DNA from: Ornithinimicrobium sediminis
GTDB taxonomy: Bacteria > Actinomycetota > Actinomycetes > Actinomycetales > Dermatophilaceae
NCBI RefSeq assembly: GCF_021272345.1
Contig: NZ_JAJSDQ010000001.1
Coordinates: 372,001 to 436,000 of the forward strand
Reading direction: 5' to 3'
DNA: 64,000 nucleotides
Numbering within the stretch: the first letter of the stretch is position 1; each line of letters starts with the position of its first letter. A program made the translations under genes and the position numbers. Under the pieces are notes generated by a model, which saw nothing but the letters and a program-made list of their open reading frames with translations, had not been told where the DNA came from and ran no database searches. Shown here piece after piece: positions 50,284 through 59,608 of the stretch.

Positions 50284-51107
50284 CCGCCCTGATCCGCACC
50301 GAGCTGCGCAAGTACGCCACCACCCGCCTGGCCTGGGGCATGGCCCTGGCCATGTTCCTCCTGGGGGCGATCTTCTCCGGTGGTTTCGGGGCGCTGTACG
50401 TCTACGGCAGCCTGACCCCCGACGGGACGCCGGTCTCGGAGGTGGTCCCTCCCCTGGTCCTGGCCAGGCTGGTCTACACCGCGGGCATCCAGGTGGCCTA
50501 CCTGCTGGCACTCATCATCGGGGTGCTGAGCATCGGGCAGGAGTTCCGGCACAAGACCATCTCCGGCACCTTCCTGGCCACACCCCGGCGCGGCCGCGTC
50601 GTCGCTGCCAAGGTGGTCGCCCTCGTGGTCGTCGGCGCCCTCAACGGGGTCGTGCACCTGCTGGGGTGCCTGCTCGGGGGAGGCGTGCTGCTGGCGCTGA
50701 GCGACCTGCCGGTCTTCCCGGAGCCGGCCGAGCTCGGCCGGACGCTCCTGCTGGTCCTGCTCGTCCTGGCGCTCTGGGCCCTCATCGGCTTCGGCGTCGG
50801 CGTGCTCATCCCCAACCAGGTGGCGGCCCTGTCGATCGCGGTGGCCGCGGCGTGGATCGTGGAGCCGCTGCTCGGGTTCGGTCTCACCTTCCTCGACGGT
50901 GCGGAGTGGCTGGCGAAGTACTTCCCCAGCCAGGCGACGACCGCCACCCTGGACCTCTTCACGGGGGTGGACCCCGAGTTCGCCCGCACGCTGGGCGGAG
51001 CCGAGGACCCGCTGGCGTGGTGGACGGCTGCGCTGGTGCTGCTCGGGTACGCAGCGGTGATGACCGTCGTCGGATGGCTCCTCACGAGGTCCCGCGACAT
51101 CGCCTGA
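50280..51107 (+). CDS. ABC transporter permease
   Basis: 275 residues with six predicted helices (WGMALAMFLLGAIFSGGFGALYV; QVAYLLALIIGVLSIGQEF; VALVVVGALNGVVHLLGCLL; LLLVLLVLALWALIGFGVGVLI; AALSIAVAAAWIVEPLLGFG; LVLLGYAAVMTVVGWLL). The segment GQEFRHKTISGTFLATPRR is typical of ABC-2 type permeases. Coupled to the ATPase gene upstream by ATGA. Confidence 0.9.
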   Translation: MTALIRTELRKYATTRLAWGMALAMFLLGAIFSGGFGALYVYGSLTPDGTPVSEVVPPLVLARLVYTAGIQVAYLLALIIGVLSIGQEFRHKTISGTFLATPRRGRVVAAKVVALVVVGALNGVVHLLGCLLGGGVLLALSDLPVFPEPAELGRTLLLVLLVLALWALIGFGVGVLIPNQVAALSIAVAAAWIVEPLLGFGLTFLDGAEWLAKYFPSQATTATLDLFTGVDPEFARTLGGAEDPLAWWTAALVLLGYAAVMTVVGWLLTRSRDIA

Positions 51108-51139
51108 CCCCGTCGGGAGACCAGCGCTGCTGTTGGGGC

Positions 51140-51145
51140 TAGGCT
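51140..51145 (+). promoter_or_regulatory. -10 element of kgd
   Basis: TAGGCT about 55 bases before the GTG start of kgd; the leader would hold GAGGAAGAGG as ribosome binding site. Confidence 0.4.
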
Positions 51146-51199
51146 GACGAGTGCAGACCTATCGTCTCGTCAACCATGTGAGGAAGAGGCGCACACGCC

Positions 51200-54100
51200 G
51201 TGGCACCGCAGCCCCCCAGCAACGACAATCCCTTGGCCGACTTCGGCGCCAACGAGTGGCTGGTCGAGGAGCAGTACGACCAGTACCTCTCGGACAAGTC
51301 GTCCGTGTCTCCACAGTGGCAGAAGTTCTTCGCCACCTACCAGCCCGAGGGTGCCGACAGCAACGGTGGTGGCCGGCAGGGGGGCGTCACGACGCAGGAG
51401 CCGACCACGGAGCCGAAGGCGCGCAAGGCCACGCCCGAGAAGGCCGAGAAGGCCGACACGCAGCCGCAGGCGTCGCCCACCGAGGCGCCGCGCAAGAAGG
51501 CCTCGGCGCAGCCCGGCAAGGCGTCCGCCGCAGACAAGGACACGGGCAAGGACACGGGCAAGGACGCGGAGCCTGCGCAGGGCGGAGCCAAGCCCGGCGA
51601 GCCCTCGCCGACCCCGCGTGACGCCCCGGCACGCAAGACCGCCGGCCCTCAGGAGGAGTCGCGCAGCACACCGCTGCGGGGGGCGACGGCACGGGTCGTC
51701 GCCAACATGGAGTCGAGCCTCAGCGTGCCGACCGCGACCAGCGTGCGCTCCCTGCCGGCCAAGCTGCTCATCGACAACCGCACCGTGATCAACAACCACC
51801 TCTCCCGCAGCCGTGGCGGCAAGGTGTCCTTCACGCACATCATCGGCTACGCCATGGTCAAGGCCGTCACGATGATGCCGGAGATGAACAACGGCTTCAC
51901 GGTCCAGGACGGCAAGCCCGTCCTCGTCGCCCCGGCGCACACCAACCTCGGCATCGCCATCGACGTGGCCAAGCCCGACGGCTCCCGCCAGCTCCTCGTG
52001 CCCAGCATCAAGAGCGCCGAGGACATGGACTTCCACAACTTCTGGGGTGCCTACGAGGAGCTCATCCGCAAGGCCCGCGGGGGCAAGCTGACGATCGAGG
52101 ACTTCCAGGGCACGACCATCTCGCTGACCAACCCCGGCGGCATCGGGACCGTGCACTCCGTGCCGCGTCTCATGCAGGGCCAGGGCACCATCATCGGCGT
52201 GGGCTCGCTGGACTACCCGGCCGAGTGGCAGGGCGCCAGCCACGAGCGCATCACGGACAACGCGGTGAGCAAGATCCTCACGCTCACCTCGACCTACGAC
52301 CACCGCATCATCCAGGGCGCCCAGTCGGGCGAGTTCCTCAAGGTCATGCACGAGCTGCTGCTCGGCGGCAACGGGTTCTACGACGAGATCTTCACCTCGC
52401 TCCGCATCCCCTACGAGCCCATCCGGTGGGCGCCGGACGTGTCGGCCTCGCACATGGACGACGTGTCCAAGGTGTCCCGCGTGCAGGAGCTCATCCATGC
52501 CTACCGTGTGCGCGGCCATCTCATGGCCGACACCGACCCCCTGGAGTACCGTCAGCGCCGCCACCACGACCTCGACATCACCAACCACGGCCTGACGCTC
52601 TGGGACCTCGAGCGCACCTTCCCCACCGGGGGCTTCGGCGGCCAGGCCCGGCTGCCGCTGCGCAAGATCCTGGGCATCCTGCGTGACTCCTACTGCCGCA
52701 CCGTCGGCATCGAGTACATGCACATCCAGGACCCGGAGCAGCGCGCGTGGATCCAGCAGCGGGTGGAGATCCCCTTCGAGAAGCCCTCCCCCCAGGAGCA
52801 GCTGCGCATCCTGCGCCGGCTGAACGCGGCCGAGGCGTTCGAGACCTTCCTGCAGACCAAGTTCGTCGGACAGAAGCGGTTCAGCCTGGAGGGCGGGGAG
52901 TCGGTCATCGCGCTGATGGACCAGATCCTCGACGCCTCCGCGCGGGACGACATGGACGAGGTCTGCATCGGTATGCCGCACCGGGGCCGGCTCAACGTGC
53001 TGGCCAACCTCGCGGGCAAGTCCTACGGGCAGATCTTCAAGGAGTTCGAGGGCAAGCAGGACCCCAGGTCGGTGCAGGGCTCGGGCGACGTGAAGTACCA
53101 CCTCGGCACCGAGGGCGAGTTCCGCACGGAGGACGGCAAGAGCACCGACGTCTACCTCGCCGCGAACCCCTCCCACCTGGAGGCGGTCAACCCCGTGCTC
53201 GAGGGCGTGGTGCGCGCCAAGCAGGACCGCCTCAACAAGCCCGGGGACACCTTCACCGTGCTGCCCGTGCTCATGCACGGCGACGCCGCGTTCGCGGGCC
53301 AGGGTGTGGTCGCCGAGACGCTCAACCTCTCCCAGCTGCGCGGCTACCGCACCGGCGGCACCGTCCACGTCGTCATCAACAACCAGGTGGGCTTCACCAC
53401 CAGCCCGATGCAGTCGCGTTCCTCGGTCTACTGCACCGACGTGGCCCGCATGGTCCAGGCGCCCATCTTCCACGTCAACGGCGACGACCCCGAGGCCTGC
53501 GTCCGGGTGGCCCAGCTGGCCTACGACTTCCGCAAGGAGTTCCACAAGGACGTCGTCATCGACCTGGTCTGCTACCGCCGGCGGGGTCACAACGAGGGCG
53601 ACGACCCTTCGATGACGCAGCCGCTGATGTACGACCTCATCGAGTCCAAGCGCTCCGTCCGCAAGCTCTACACGGAGTCCCTCATCGGCCGTGGCGACAT
53701 CACGGTCGAGGACGCCGAGGACGCCCTGCGCGACTACCAGCGTCAGTTGGAGCAGGTCTTCACCGAGACCAAGGCGGCGATGAAGGGCGACGAGCAGGGC
53801 GGCCTTGAGCGGCCTCAGGCACAGCAGCAGGACGACGTCGCCTACCACCGGCCTGTCGCCAGTGCCGTGGACGAGAGCGTGCTGCACCGCATCGGCGACG
53901 CGTTCGTCGGCACGCCGGAGGGCTTCACGGTCCACCAGAAGCTCGCGCAGCTCATGGCCAAGCGTCAGGAGATGACCCGTGAGGGTGGCATCGACTGGTC
54001 GATGGGCGAGCTGATCGCCGTCGGCTCGCTCCTGCTGGAGGGCACCCCTGTACGGCTGGCCGGTCAGGACTCCCGCCGTGGCACGTTCGTGCAGCGTCAC

Positions 54101-55021
54101 GCCGTCCTGACCGACAAGGTCACCGCCAGCGAGTGGGGGCCGCTGTCGCACCTGTCCGAGGACCAGGCCAAGTTCTGGATCTACGACTCGTTGCTCAGTG
54201 AGTACGCAGCCATGGGCTTCGAGTACGGCTACTCCGTCGAGCGACCCGATGCCCTGGTGATGTGGGAGGCGCAGTTCGGCGACTTCGTCAACGGCGCCCA
54301 GATCATCGTCGACGAGTTCATCTCGTCCTCGCAGCAGAAGTGGGACCAGCGCTCCTCGGTCGTCCTGCTGCTGCCGCACGGCTACGAGGGGCAGGGCCCG
54401 GACCACTCCTCGGCCAGGATCGAGCGGTTCCTCCAGATGTGTGCCGAGGACAACATGACCGTGGCCTACCCCTCCACCCCGGCCTCGTACTTCCACCTGC
54501 TGCGCAAGCAGGCCTACGCCCGGCCGCGCAAGCCTCTGGTCGTCTTCACGCCGAAGGCGATGCTGCGGCTCAAGTCGGCCTCCAGTGCCACTGCGGACTT
54601 CACCTCCGGACGGTTCCGCGCGGTGCTGCCCGACCGGGAGCGCATGTCCGGCACGGTCGACCGGGTCCTGATGGCCTCGAGCAAGCTCGTGTACGACCTC
54701 GAGGACGAGCGCCGCAAGCGCGAGGACCAGCAGACCGCGATCCTGCGTGTCGAGCAGCTCTACCCGACCCCCGGCAAGGAGCTGGCAGAGCTGACGGCCG
54801 CCTACCCCGATGCCGAGCTGGTCTGGGTGCAGAACGAGCCGGAGAACCAGGGGTCGTGGCCGTTCATGGCACTCAACCTTCCGGCCTCCCTCGCGGAGCA
54901 CGATGAGCAGCGTCCGCTGCGCGTCGTGTCCCGGCCGGCCGCGGCATCACCGGCGACCGGGTCTGCCAAGGTGCATGCCGTGGAGCAGGAAGCCCTGCTC
55001 GCCCGTGCGTTCGACCGCTGA
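51200..55021 (+). CDS. kgd: multifunctional 2-oxoglutarate decarboxylase/dehydrogenase E1-E2 (Kgd/OdhA)
   Basis: 1273-residue actinobacterial fusion of a succinyltransferase (E2) catalytic domain and a thiamine-diphosphate E1. Order: N-terminal helix (LADFGANEWLVEEQYDQYL), Lys/Ala/Pro/Thr-rich linker (about 50-155, with DTGKDTGKD), E2 core (165-395, active site TSTYDHRIIQGAQ with DHR at 367-369), then E1 from about 430 (VQELIHAYRVRGHLMADTDPL; ThDP site GMPHRGRLNVLANLAGK; VNGDDPEACVRVAQLA). No lipoyl domain is present, as known for this group, which borrows one from a separate E2 protein. The GTG at 51200 fits the family N-terminus. Confidence 0.97.
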   Translation: MAPQPPSNDNPLADFGANEWLVEEQYDQYLSDKSSVSPQWQKFFATYQPEGADSNGGGRQGGVTTQEPTTEPKARKATPEKAEKADTQPQASPTEAPRKKASAQPGKASAADKDTGKDTGKDAEPAQGGAKPGEPSPTPRDAPARKTAGPQEESRSTPLRGATARVVANMESSLSVPTATSVRSLPAKLLIDNRTVINNHLSRSRGGKVSFTHIIGYAMVKAVTMMPEMNNGFTVQDGKPVLVAPAHTNLGIAIDVAKPDGSRQLLVPSIKSAEDMDFHNFWGAYEELIRKARGGKLTIEDFQGTTISLTNPGGIGTVHSVPRLMQGQGTIIGVGSLDYPAEWQGASHERITDNAVSKILTLTSTYDHRIIQGAQSGEFLKVMHELLLGGNGFYDEIFTSLRIPYEPIRWAPDVSASHMDDVSKVSRVQELIHAYRVRGHLMADTDPLEYRQRRHHDLDITNHGLTLWDLERTFPTGGFGGQARLPLRKILGILRDSYCRTVGIEYMHIQDPEQRAWIQQRVEIPFEKPSPQEQLRILRRLNAAEAFETFLQTKFVGQKRFSLEGGESVIALMDQILDASARDDMDEVCIGMPHRGRLNVLANLAGKSYGQIFKEFEGKQDPRSVQGSGDVKYHLGTEGEFRTEDGKSTDVYLAANPSHLEAVNPVLEGVVRAKQDRLNKPGDTFTVLPVLMHGDAAFAGQGVVAETLNLSQLRGYRTGGTVHVVINNQVGFTTSPMQSRSSVYCTDVARMVQAPIFHVNGDDPEACVRVAQLAYDFRKEFHKDVVIDLVCYRRRGHNEGDDPSMTQPLMYDLIESKRSVRKLYTESLIGRGDITVEDAEDALRDYQRQLEQVFTETKAAMKGDEQGGLERPQAQQQDDVAYHRPVASAVDESVLHRIGDAFVGTPEGFTVHQKLAQLMAKRQEMTREGGIDWSMGELIAVGSLLLEGTPVRLAGQDSRRGTFVQRHAVLTDKVTASEWGPLSHLSEDQAKFWIYDSLLSEYAAMGFEYGYSVERPDALVMWEAQFGDFVNGAQIIVDEFISSSQQKWDQRSSVVLLLPHGYEGQGPDHSSARIERFLQMCAEDNMTVAYPSTPASYFHLLRKQAYARPRKPLVVFTPKAMLRLKSASSATADFTSGRFRAVLPDRERMSGTVDRVLMASSKLVYDLEDERRKREDQQTAILRVEQLYPTPGKELAELTAAYPDAELVWVQNEPENQGSWPFMALNLPASLAEHDEQRPLRVVSRPAAASPATGSAKVHAVEQEALLARAFDR

Positions 55022-55030
55022 GGACCGCCG

Positions 55031-56077
55031 ATGACCACGACACCCGTCCAGGCCGACCTGCCCGAGGGCTGGACCTCGACCACACCGACCGAGCGGGACG
55101 TGGAGGACCTGGTCCGACTGCTGCGGCGGCACGAGAAGCAGGCCAGGGGATGGCCCGGGGCCGACAGCGAGAACGTCGCCGCCGATGTCACCGGACGCGG
55201 GGTCCGCACCCGCACCCACCTGCTGGTCCGCGACTCCTCAGGGGTGGCCAGAGCCTGGGTGAGCTGCCACGACCGCGCAGCCGGCCGCGTGCTGGTCGGG
55301 GTCACCGTCGACCCTGACCTACCCGAGACAGAGGCAGATGTCGTCGCGGCCTATGCCTTCGCCGCGGCCGAGGCCTTCTCGCTGGAGATCGGCCGTCGCC
55401 GCGGCGTCGACGACTTCCACATGGACTCGGGGGCCTTCCAGGACGATGCCCGCCAGCACCGGTGGCTCGAGGAGTCGGGCTTCACGAAGGTGCGGGACTG
55501 GTGGCAGATGAGCCGTCCGGTCTCCCCCGACGAGGCCGCACCCGAGGCGTTCCCGCCGCCACGGGAAGGCGTCGTCGTGCGTCGGGTGCGTCGCGACGAC
55601 CATGTCGGCATGCCCGAGGAGCAGGACCTGCGCGACATCCACTTCGTGCTCGAGGAGTCCTTCGCCGACCACTTCAACTCCTACCGTGAGACCTTCGAGG
55701 AGTTCGTCGGGCGGCTGCGCGAGGACCCGGGGCACCGGTGGGACCACTGGTGGCTGGCGACCGTCGACGGAGAGCCGGCCGGTGCGGTCGTGGCGACCAC
55801 GGTGACCGGGCGCCTCGACAGCCAGGGCCGACCGCAGCCCGACGGCTCCTACATCGACTACATCGGGGTGCACCAGCGGGCGCGGGGGCGCGGGGTCGCC
55901 AAGTCCCTGCTGCGGGCCGTCATCGCCGACGCCGCTGCACGGGGTCGCAACCGGGTGGGGCTGGAGGTGGACGCCGACTCCCCTACCGGGGCCCACGGTC
56001 TGTACACCTCCATGGGGTGGCGTACGGCCTACGTCACGGAGTCCTGGCACAAGGATGTCGCGATCCCGGCCACGTGA
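55031..56077 (+). CDS. tandem GNAT-family acetyltransferase
   Basis: 348 residues with two GNAT folds. The N-terminal one (about 15-165) has a weak cofactor site; the C-terminal one (185-345) has the acetyl-CoA loop IGVHQRARGRGVAKSLLRAVIADA and the ending YTSMGWRTAYVTESW. The second domain is probably catalytic. Substrate unknown. Starts 9 bases after kgd and may be cotranscribed with it. Confidence 0.82.
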   Translation: MTTTPVQADLPEGWTSTTPTERDVEDLVRLLRRHEKQARGWPGADSENVAADVTGRGVRTRTHLLVRDSSGVARAWVSCHDRAAGRVLVGVTVDPDLPETEADVVAAYAFAAAEAFSLEIGRRRGVDDFHMDSGAFQDDARQHRWLEESGFTKVRDWWQMSRPVSPDEAAPEAFPPPREGVVVRRVRRDDHVGMPEEQDLRDIHFVLEESFADHFNSYRETFEEFVGRLREDPGHRWDHWWLATVDGEPAGAVVATTVTGRLDSQGRPQPDGSYIDYIGVHQRARGRGVAKSLLRAVIADAAARGRNRVGLEVDADSPTGAHGLYTSMGWRTAYVTESWHKDVAIPAT

Positions 56078-56103
56078 GGACCGCATCCGGAGCGCCTCGG
56101 GGA

Positions 56104-56109
56104 TAGGGT
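56104..56109 (+). promoter_or_regulatory. -10 element of the DUF6104 gene (leaderless)
   Basis: TAGGGT ends 6 bases before the GTG at 56116. Confidence 0.5.
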
Positions 56110-56115
56110 CGGGGC

Positions 56116-56286
56116 GTGTACTTCACCGACCGGGGCATCGAGGAGCTCGCCGCCCGCCGTGGCCAGGAGGAGGTCACCCTGGTGTGGCTGGCGGACCAGC
56201 TGCGCACCTTCGTCGACCTCAACCCTGAGCTCGAGACAGCGGTCGAGCGCCTGGCCACCTGGCTGGCCAGGGAGGACGACGAGTGA
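56116..56286 (+). CDS. DUF6104 family small protein
   Basis: 56-residue acidic protein beginning VYFTDRGIEELAARRGQEEV and ending LATWLAREDDE. The YFTDRGIEEL start and VDLNPELE middle match the short actinobacterial family DUF6104, of unknown function. GTG start 6 bases after TAGGGT. The next gene begins 28 bases later. Confidence 0.75.
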   Translation: MYFTDRGIEELAARRGQEEVTLVWLADQLRTFVDLNPELETAVERLATWLAREDDE

Positions 56287-56314
56287 GCGACCACCGACGA
56301 GAAAGGCACCACCT

Positions 56315-56974
56315 GTGACGTCCGGCACCGACCAGCCCTCGATGGAGTTCACGCCGAGCGCTGAGTTCCAGGTGGCCGAGGGGCCCCGTGACATCGGCAT
56401 CTGCTTCATCGGCGACGGCTTCGTCGCAGGGTACGGCGACCCCAAGGCGCTGGGGTGGGTCAGCCGGGTCGTGGGTCGCACACCCACCCACGATGCCGAC
56501 CTCACGGCCTACAACCTGGGGGTCCGCGGTGAGTCCAGCGCCGAGGTCATGCAGCGGTGGCGGGCGGAGTGCCCCGTGCGGTGGGCGGGCCGCGGCGAGC
56601 GACGGCTCGTCGTCGGTGTCGGTGCCCACGACCTCGACCACGGCATCAGCACCGCACGCTCACGCCTCAACCTCGCCAACGTGCTCGACGAGGCGTCCAC
56701 CAGCGGCATCGCGACGTTCGTCGTGGGCCCGCCACCGACCCTGGACCCGGAGCTGAACGGCCGCCTGCAGGCGCTTGCGGAGGCACAGGCCGACGTCTGC
56801 TCCCGCCGCAACGTCCCGTTCGTGGACTGCTTCCTGCCGCTGCGCGACCACGACCAGTGGCAGAGCGACCTCGCGGCCGGCGACGGTGTGCACCCGGCGC
56901 AGGCGGGCTACGGACTGATCGCCTGGCTGGTCCTGCACCACGGGTGGCAACGCTGGCTGCAGCTCGGGGACTGA
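56315..56974 (+). CDS. SGNH/GDSL-fold protein without catalytic serine
   Basis: 219 residues with the SGNH hydrolase layout: block I CFIGDGFVAGYGD, block II YNLGVRGESS, block III VVGVGAHDLD, block V DGVHPAQAGY. The nucleophilic Ser of block I (GDS) is Gly35 and the block III Asn (GxND) is His105; Asp190 and His193 remain. With the Ser codon replaced by GGC, esterase activity is not expected, so it may be a binding protein or regulator. GTG 56315 is preceded by GAAAGG; ATG 56342 is possible. It converges with pheA, 1 base apart. Confidence 0.75.
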   Translation: MTSGTDQPSMEFTPSAEFQVAEGPRDIGICFIGDGFVAGYGDPKALGWVSRVVGRTPTHDADLTAYNLGVRGESSAEVMQRWRAECPVRWAGRGERRLVVGVGAHDLDHGISTARSRLNLANVLDEASTSGIATFVVGPPPTLDPELNGRLQALAEAQADVCSRRNVPFVDCFLPLRDHDQWQSDLAAGDGVHPAQAGYGLIAWLVLHHGWQRWLQLGD

Positions 56975-56975
56975 C

Positions 56976-57908
56976 TCATCCCTCAGACGCGCTGCGCAGC
57001 GAGCGCAGCCAGTCCGCGGCGTCCCGGTAGGCGGTGGCCGCGGCCTCGGGGGGCACGGTGCCGGTGCGGCTGTCGGCCCGGGGGTAGCTGCCGAGGTAGC
57101 GCACTTGCAGACAGGTGCGGTGCAGGCCGCTGAGCGCCTCCGCCATCCGTGGCTCGTCGATGTGCGCATCGGCGTCGATCGCGAAGCAGTACTGACCCAG
57201 GCCCTCTCCTGTCGGACGCGACTCCAGCCTGGACAGGTCCACCCCCCGCACCGCGAACTGCTCGAGGAGCTCCAGCAGCGCGCCGGGGTGGTTGTGCCGG
57301 ATGAAGGCGACCAGGGTCGTGGTGTCCGCGCCGGTCGGCGTCGGGGGCGGCCCCGGTGGCGCGAGCTGGACGAACCGGGTGACCGCTCCCGCGCGGTCGG
57401 CGATGTCGTCGGCCAGGACCTCGAGGTCGTGCCGGGCGGCGGCCAGCGGGGCAGCGACAGCTGCGTCGTAGACCCCCGCGGCGACGAGCTCTGCCGCGCG
57501 TGCCGTCGACGACTCCGGCAGCACCTCCGCCGCCGGGAGGTGCTCGGCGACCCACTGCCTGGTCTGCGCCGCGGCGTGCGGGTGGGTGGCGAGCCGCCGG
57601 ACCCCGCTGCGGGACAGCCCACGGCGTGCCATCAGCGCGAACCGGACCGCGATGTGCGCCTCGCGCACGATCCTCAGCGGCTCCCCGTGGATGAGCGCGT
57701 CGAGGGTGGCCGACACCGACCCTTCCACGGAGTTCTCGAAGGGCACCACCGCGCTGGCTGCGCGACCTTCGCGCACCTCGGCCAGGGCCGCCTCGACCGT
57801 CGCCACCGGCAGCGTGGTCGCTCCGTCGCCGTCCGCCAGCTGGCGGACGGCCTGCTCGGTGAAGGTCCCGCTCGGACCCAGGTAGACGACGTCGACAGGG
57901 GCGGCCAC
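56976..57908 (-). CDS. pheA: prephenate dehydratase
   Basis: Converts prephenate to phenylpyruvate for phenylalanine synthesis. 310 residues: YLGPSGTFTEQAVRQL, the catalytic region VPFENSVEGSVSATLD with the conserved Thr-equivalent context, THPHAAAQTRQW, and a C-terminal ACT domain with HNHPGALLELLEQFAVRGVDL and ESRPTGEGLGQYCFAID for phenylalanine feedback. GTG 57908 is 6 bases after TAAGGT (leaderless). Confidence 0.95.
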   Translation of the reverse strand: MAAPVDVVYLGPSGTFTEQAVRQLADGDGATTLPVATVEAALAEVREGRAASAVVPFENSVEGSVSATLDALIHGEPLRIVREAHIAVRFALMARRGLSRSGVRRLATHPHAAAQTRQWVAEHLPAAEVLPESSTARAAELVAAGVYDAAVAAPLAAARHDLEVLADDIADRAGAVTRFVQLAPPGPPPTPTGADTTTLVAFIRHNHPGALLELLEQFAVRGVDLSRLESRPTGEGLGQYCFAIDADAHIDEPRMAEALSGLHRTCLQVRYLGSYPRADSRTGTVPPEAAATAYRDAADWLRSLRSASEG

Positions 57909-57914
57909 ACGCGC

Positions 57915-57920
57915 ACCTTA
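57915..57920 (-). promoter_or_regulatory. -10 element of pheA (leaderless)
   Basis: TAAGGT on the minus strand ends 6 bases before the GTG at 57908. Confidence 0.5.
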
Positions 57921-57943
57921 GCGTCCGGGCAGGGTCGACGCCG

Positions 57944-59437
57944 TCAGTAGGCTCCGGCCCTGCTCGCCTGGACGACGACCAGGAGCGTCCGCCACAGGAT
58001 CATCAGGTCGAGGACGGGCGTCCAGTTCTCGACGTAGTAGAGGTCGAGGCGGACAGCCTCGTCCCACTTCAGGTCGCTGCGCCCGCTGATCTGCCACAGG
58101 CCCGTGAGGCCCGGCTTGACCAGCAGCCGCCGCCGCACGTCGGCGCCGTAGGCGTCGACCTCGTGGGGCAGGGGCGGTCGTGGCCCGACCAGGCTCATCT
58201 CCCCACGTGCCACGTTGACGAGCTGCGGCAGCTCGTCGAGGCTGTACCGCCGGATGAAGGCACCCACCCGGGTGACCCGCGGGTCGGCATGCATCTTGAA
58301 CAGCGGACCGTCGGCCTCGTTGTTCGACAGGAGCTCGGGCAGCCTGGTCTCCGCACCCGGGACCATGCTGCGGAACTTGAACATCCGGAAGCGCTCACCC
58401 TGCCGCCCGACCCGCTCCTGGCGGAAGACGTAGGGGCCGCGGTCCTCCAGCCAGATGGCGGTGGCCACCCCGAGGAGAACCGGTGAGAGGAGCACGAGCG
58501 CCAGCACCGCCACGGTCCTGTCCATGACGCTCTTGACCGCCAGCTGCGGCCCGGCGAACCGTGGCGACTCCACGTGGATCAGCGGCAGTCCCTGCACCGG
58601 GCGGGTCTTCACCCGCGGGCCGGCGACGTCCATGATGTCCGGTGCGACCACGAGCTCGATGGCGGTGCCCTCCAGGGCCCAGCCCAGGCGGCGCAGCCCC
58701 TCGACGCCCAGCCCTGCCGAGGAGGACACGGCGACGACGTCGACCCGCAGCGCCTGCGCCTGGGCGACCACGTCGGTGCCGGTGCCCACCACCGGCACAC
58801 CGGCCACCGTGTCGCCGCGGGGGTCGGCCACGCAGGCCCCGAGGACGTCGTAACCGGCGTCGGGGAAGCGCTTGAGAGCCTTGACCAGCGACCCCACGTG
58901 CGTGTGGTCCCCGACGAGCAGCACACGGTCGGAGAGTGCACCGGCCCGGCGCTGGCGCACCAGCCACTGACGGGACGCCCAGCGACCGAGCAGCAGGAGC
59001 ATCGTTCCCAGCGGGAACGCGAGCAGCACGTAGCCCCGGGCGAAGTCGAGCTTGAAGGCGAAGGCGACGATCGCCAGGACACCGAAGAGCCAGAGCGAGG
59101 CGTTGAGCACCTGGCGGTACTCCTGCACCCCGTGCCCGCTGATGCGTCCGTCGTAGGCGTCCTGCAGGTGCAGCATGACCAGCCAGCCGAGGACCAGTGC
59201 GGCCGACACCGAGGTGTACGAGAGGGTGCCCATCGCCTCGCTGGGAGGCAGCGACCGGGAGCCCCAGCCGAAGCGAGCCAGCTGGGCCAGGGTGACCGCC
59301 AGAGCGATGACGACGAGGTCCAGCACCTGCAACCAGCGGAGGTAGGGGCGGAGGTAGTCACGGGTGCGGCTGTGGGTGATGTCTTCCGCGTCCTGGCCGG
59401 TGCGCGCCGACCCACCGGCGTGGACGAACAGCGTCAT
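57944..59437 (-). CDS. undecaprenyl-phosphate sugar phosphotransferase (polyisoprenyl-phosphate hexose-1-phosphate transferase)
   Basis: Membrane enzyme (497 residues) starting exopolysaccharide or glycan synthesis. Four to five N-terminal helices (VLDLVVIALAVTLAQLARFGW and others) lead to a CoA_binding_3-like domain (about 165-280) and a C-terminal bacterial sugar transferase domain with one helix (AVLALVLLSPVLLGVATAIW), FKFRSMVPGAE, DELPQLVNVARGEMSLVGPRPPLP and VKPGLTGLWQISGRSDL. ATG 59437 follows GGGGAG. No other polysaccharide genes are in the window. Confidence 0.9.
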   Translation of the reverse strand: MTLFVHAGGSARTGQDAEDITHSRTRDYLRPYLRWLQVLDLVVIALAVTLAQLARFGWGSRSLPPSEAMGTLSYTSVSAALVLGWLVMLHLQDAYDGRISGHGVQEYRQVLNASLWLFGVLAIVAFAFKLDFARGYVLLAFPLGTMLLLLGRWASRQWLVRQRRAGALSDRVLLVGDHTHVGSLVKALKRFPDAGYDVLGACVADPRGDTVAGVPVVGTGTDVVAQAQALRVDVVAVSSSAGLGVEGLRRLGWALEGTAIELVVAPDIMDVAGPRVKTRPVQGLPLIHVESPRFAGPQLAVKSVMDRTVAVLALVLLSPVLLGVATAIWLEDRGPYVFRQERVGRQGERFRMFKFRSMVPGAETRLPELLSNNEADGPLFKMHADPRVTRVGAFIRRYSLDELPQLVNVARGEMSLVGPRPPLPHEVDAYGADVRRRLLVKPGLTGLWQISGRSDLKWDEAVRLDLYYVENWTPVLDLMILWRTLLVVVQASRAGAY

Positions 59438-59501
59438 CAAGGGCTCCCCTGCAGGTCGCGCACACGAGTGGGTTGAGGTGAGCCCGCTTAAGGTGCTCTT
59501 C

Positions 59502-59557
59502 TTGACCAACTCTTTACCTTCGCCAGACTAAGTGAACACCCTCCCCCCGTCTACCCT
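59502..59557 (+). promoter_or_regulatory. promoter region of the amino-acid ABC importer
   Basis: TTGACC (59502-59507) and a TANNNT hexamer TACCCT (59552-59557) lie in the 171-base divergent gap, the latter 51 bases before the ATG. The spacing between the two is too long for one promoter, so TACCCT is the better candidate -10. The rest of the gap holds nothing else recognisable. Confidence 0.3.
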
Positions 59558-59608
59558 GAGAACGCCGCATCGTGCGACAACTTCCCGTGCAGAACAAAGG
59601 AGCACCTC

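Noticed and set aside
51541-51580. Short DTGKDTGKD repeat in the kgd linker, considered as a functional repeat
   Set aside because: Only two or three units within a generally low-complexity linker; linkers of this kind are common in the family.
51170-54901. Open frame of 1243 codons opposite kgd
   Set aside because: Same reason; the plus strand carries a complete, highly conserved enzyme and the minus-strand product has no family features.
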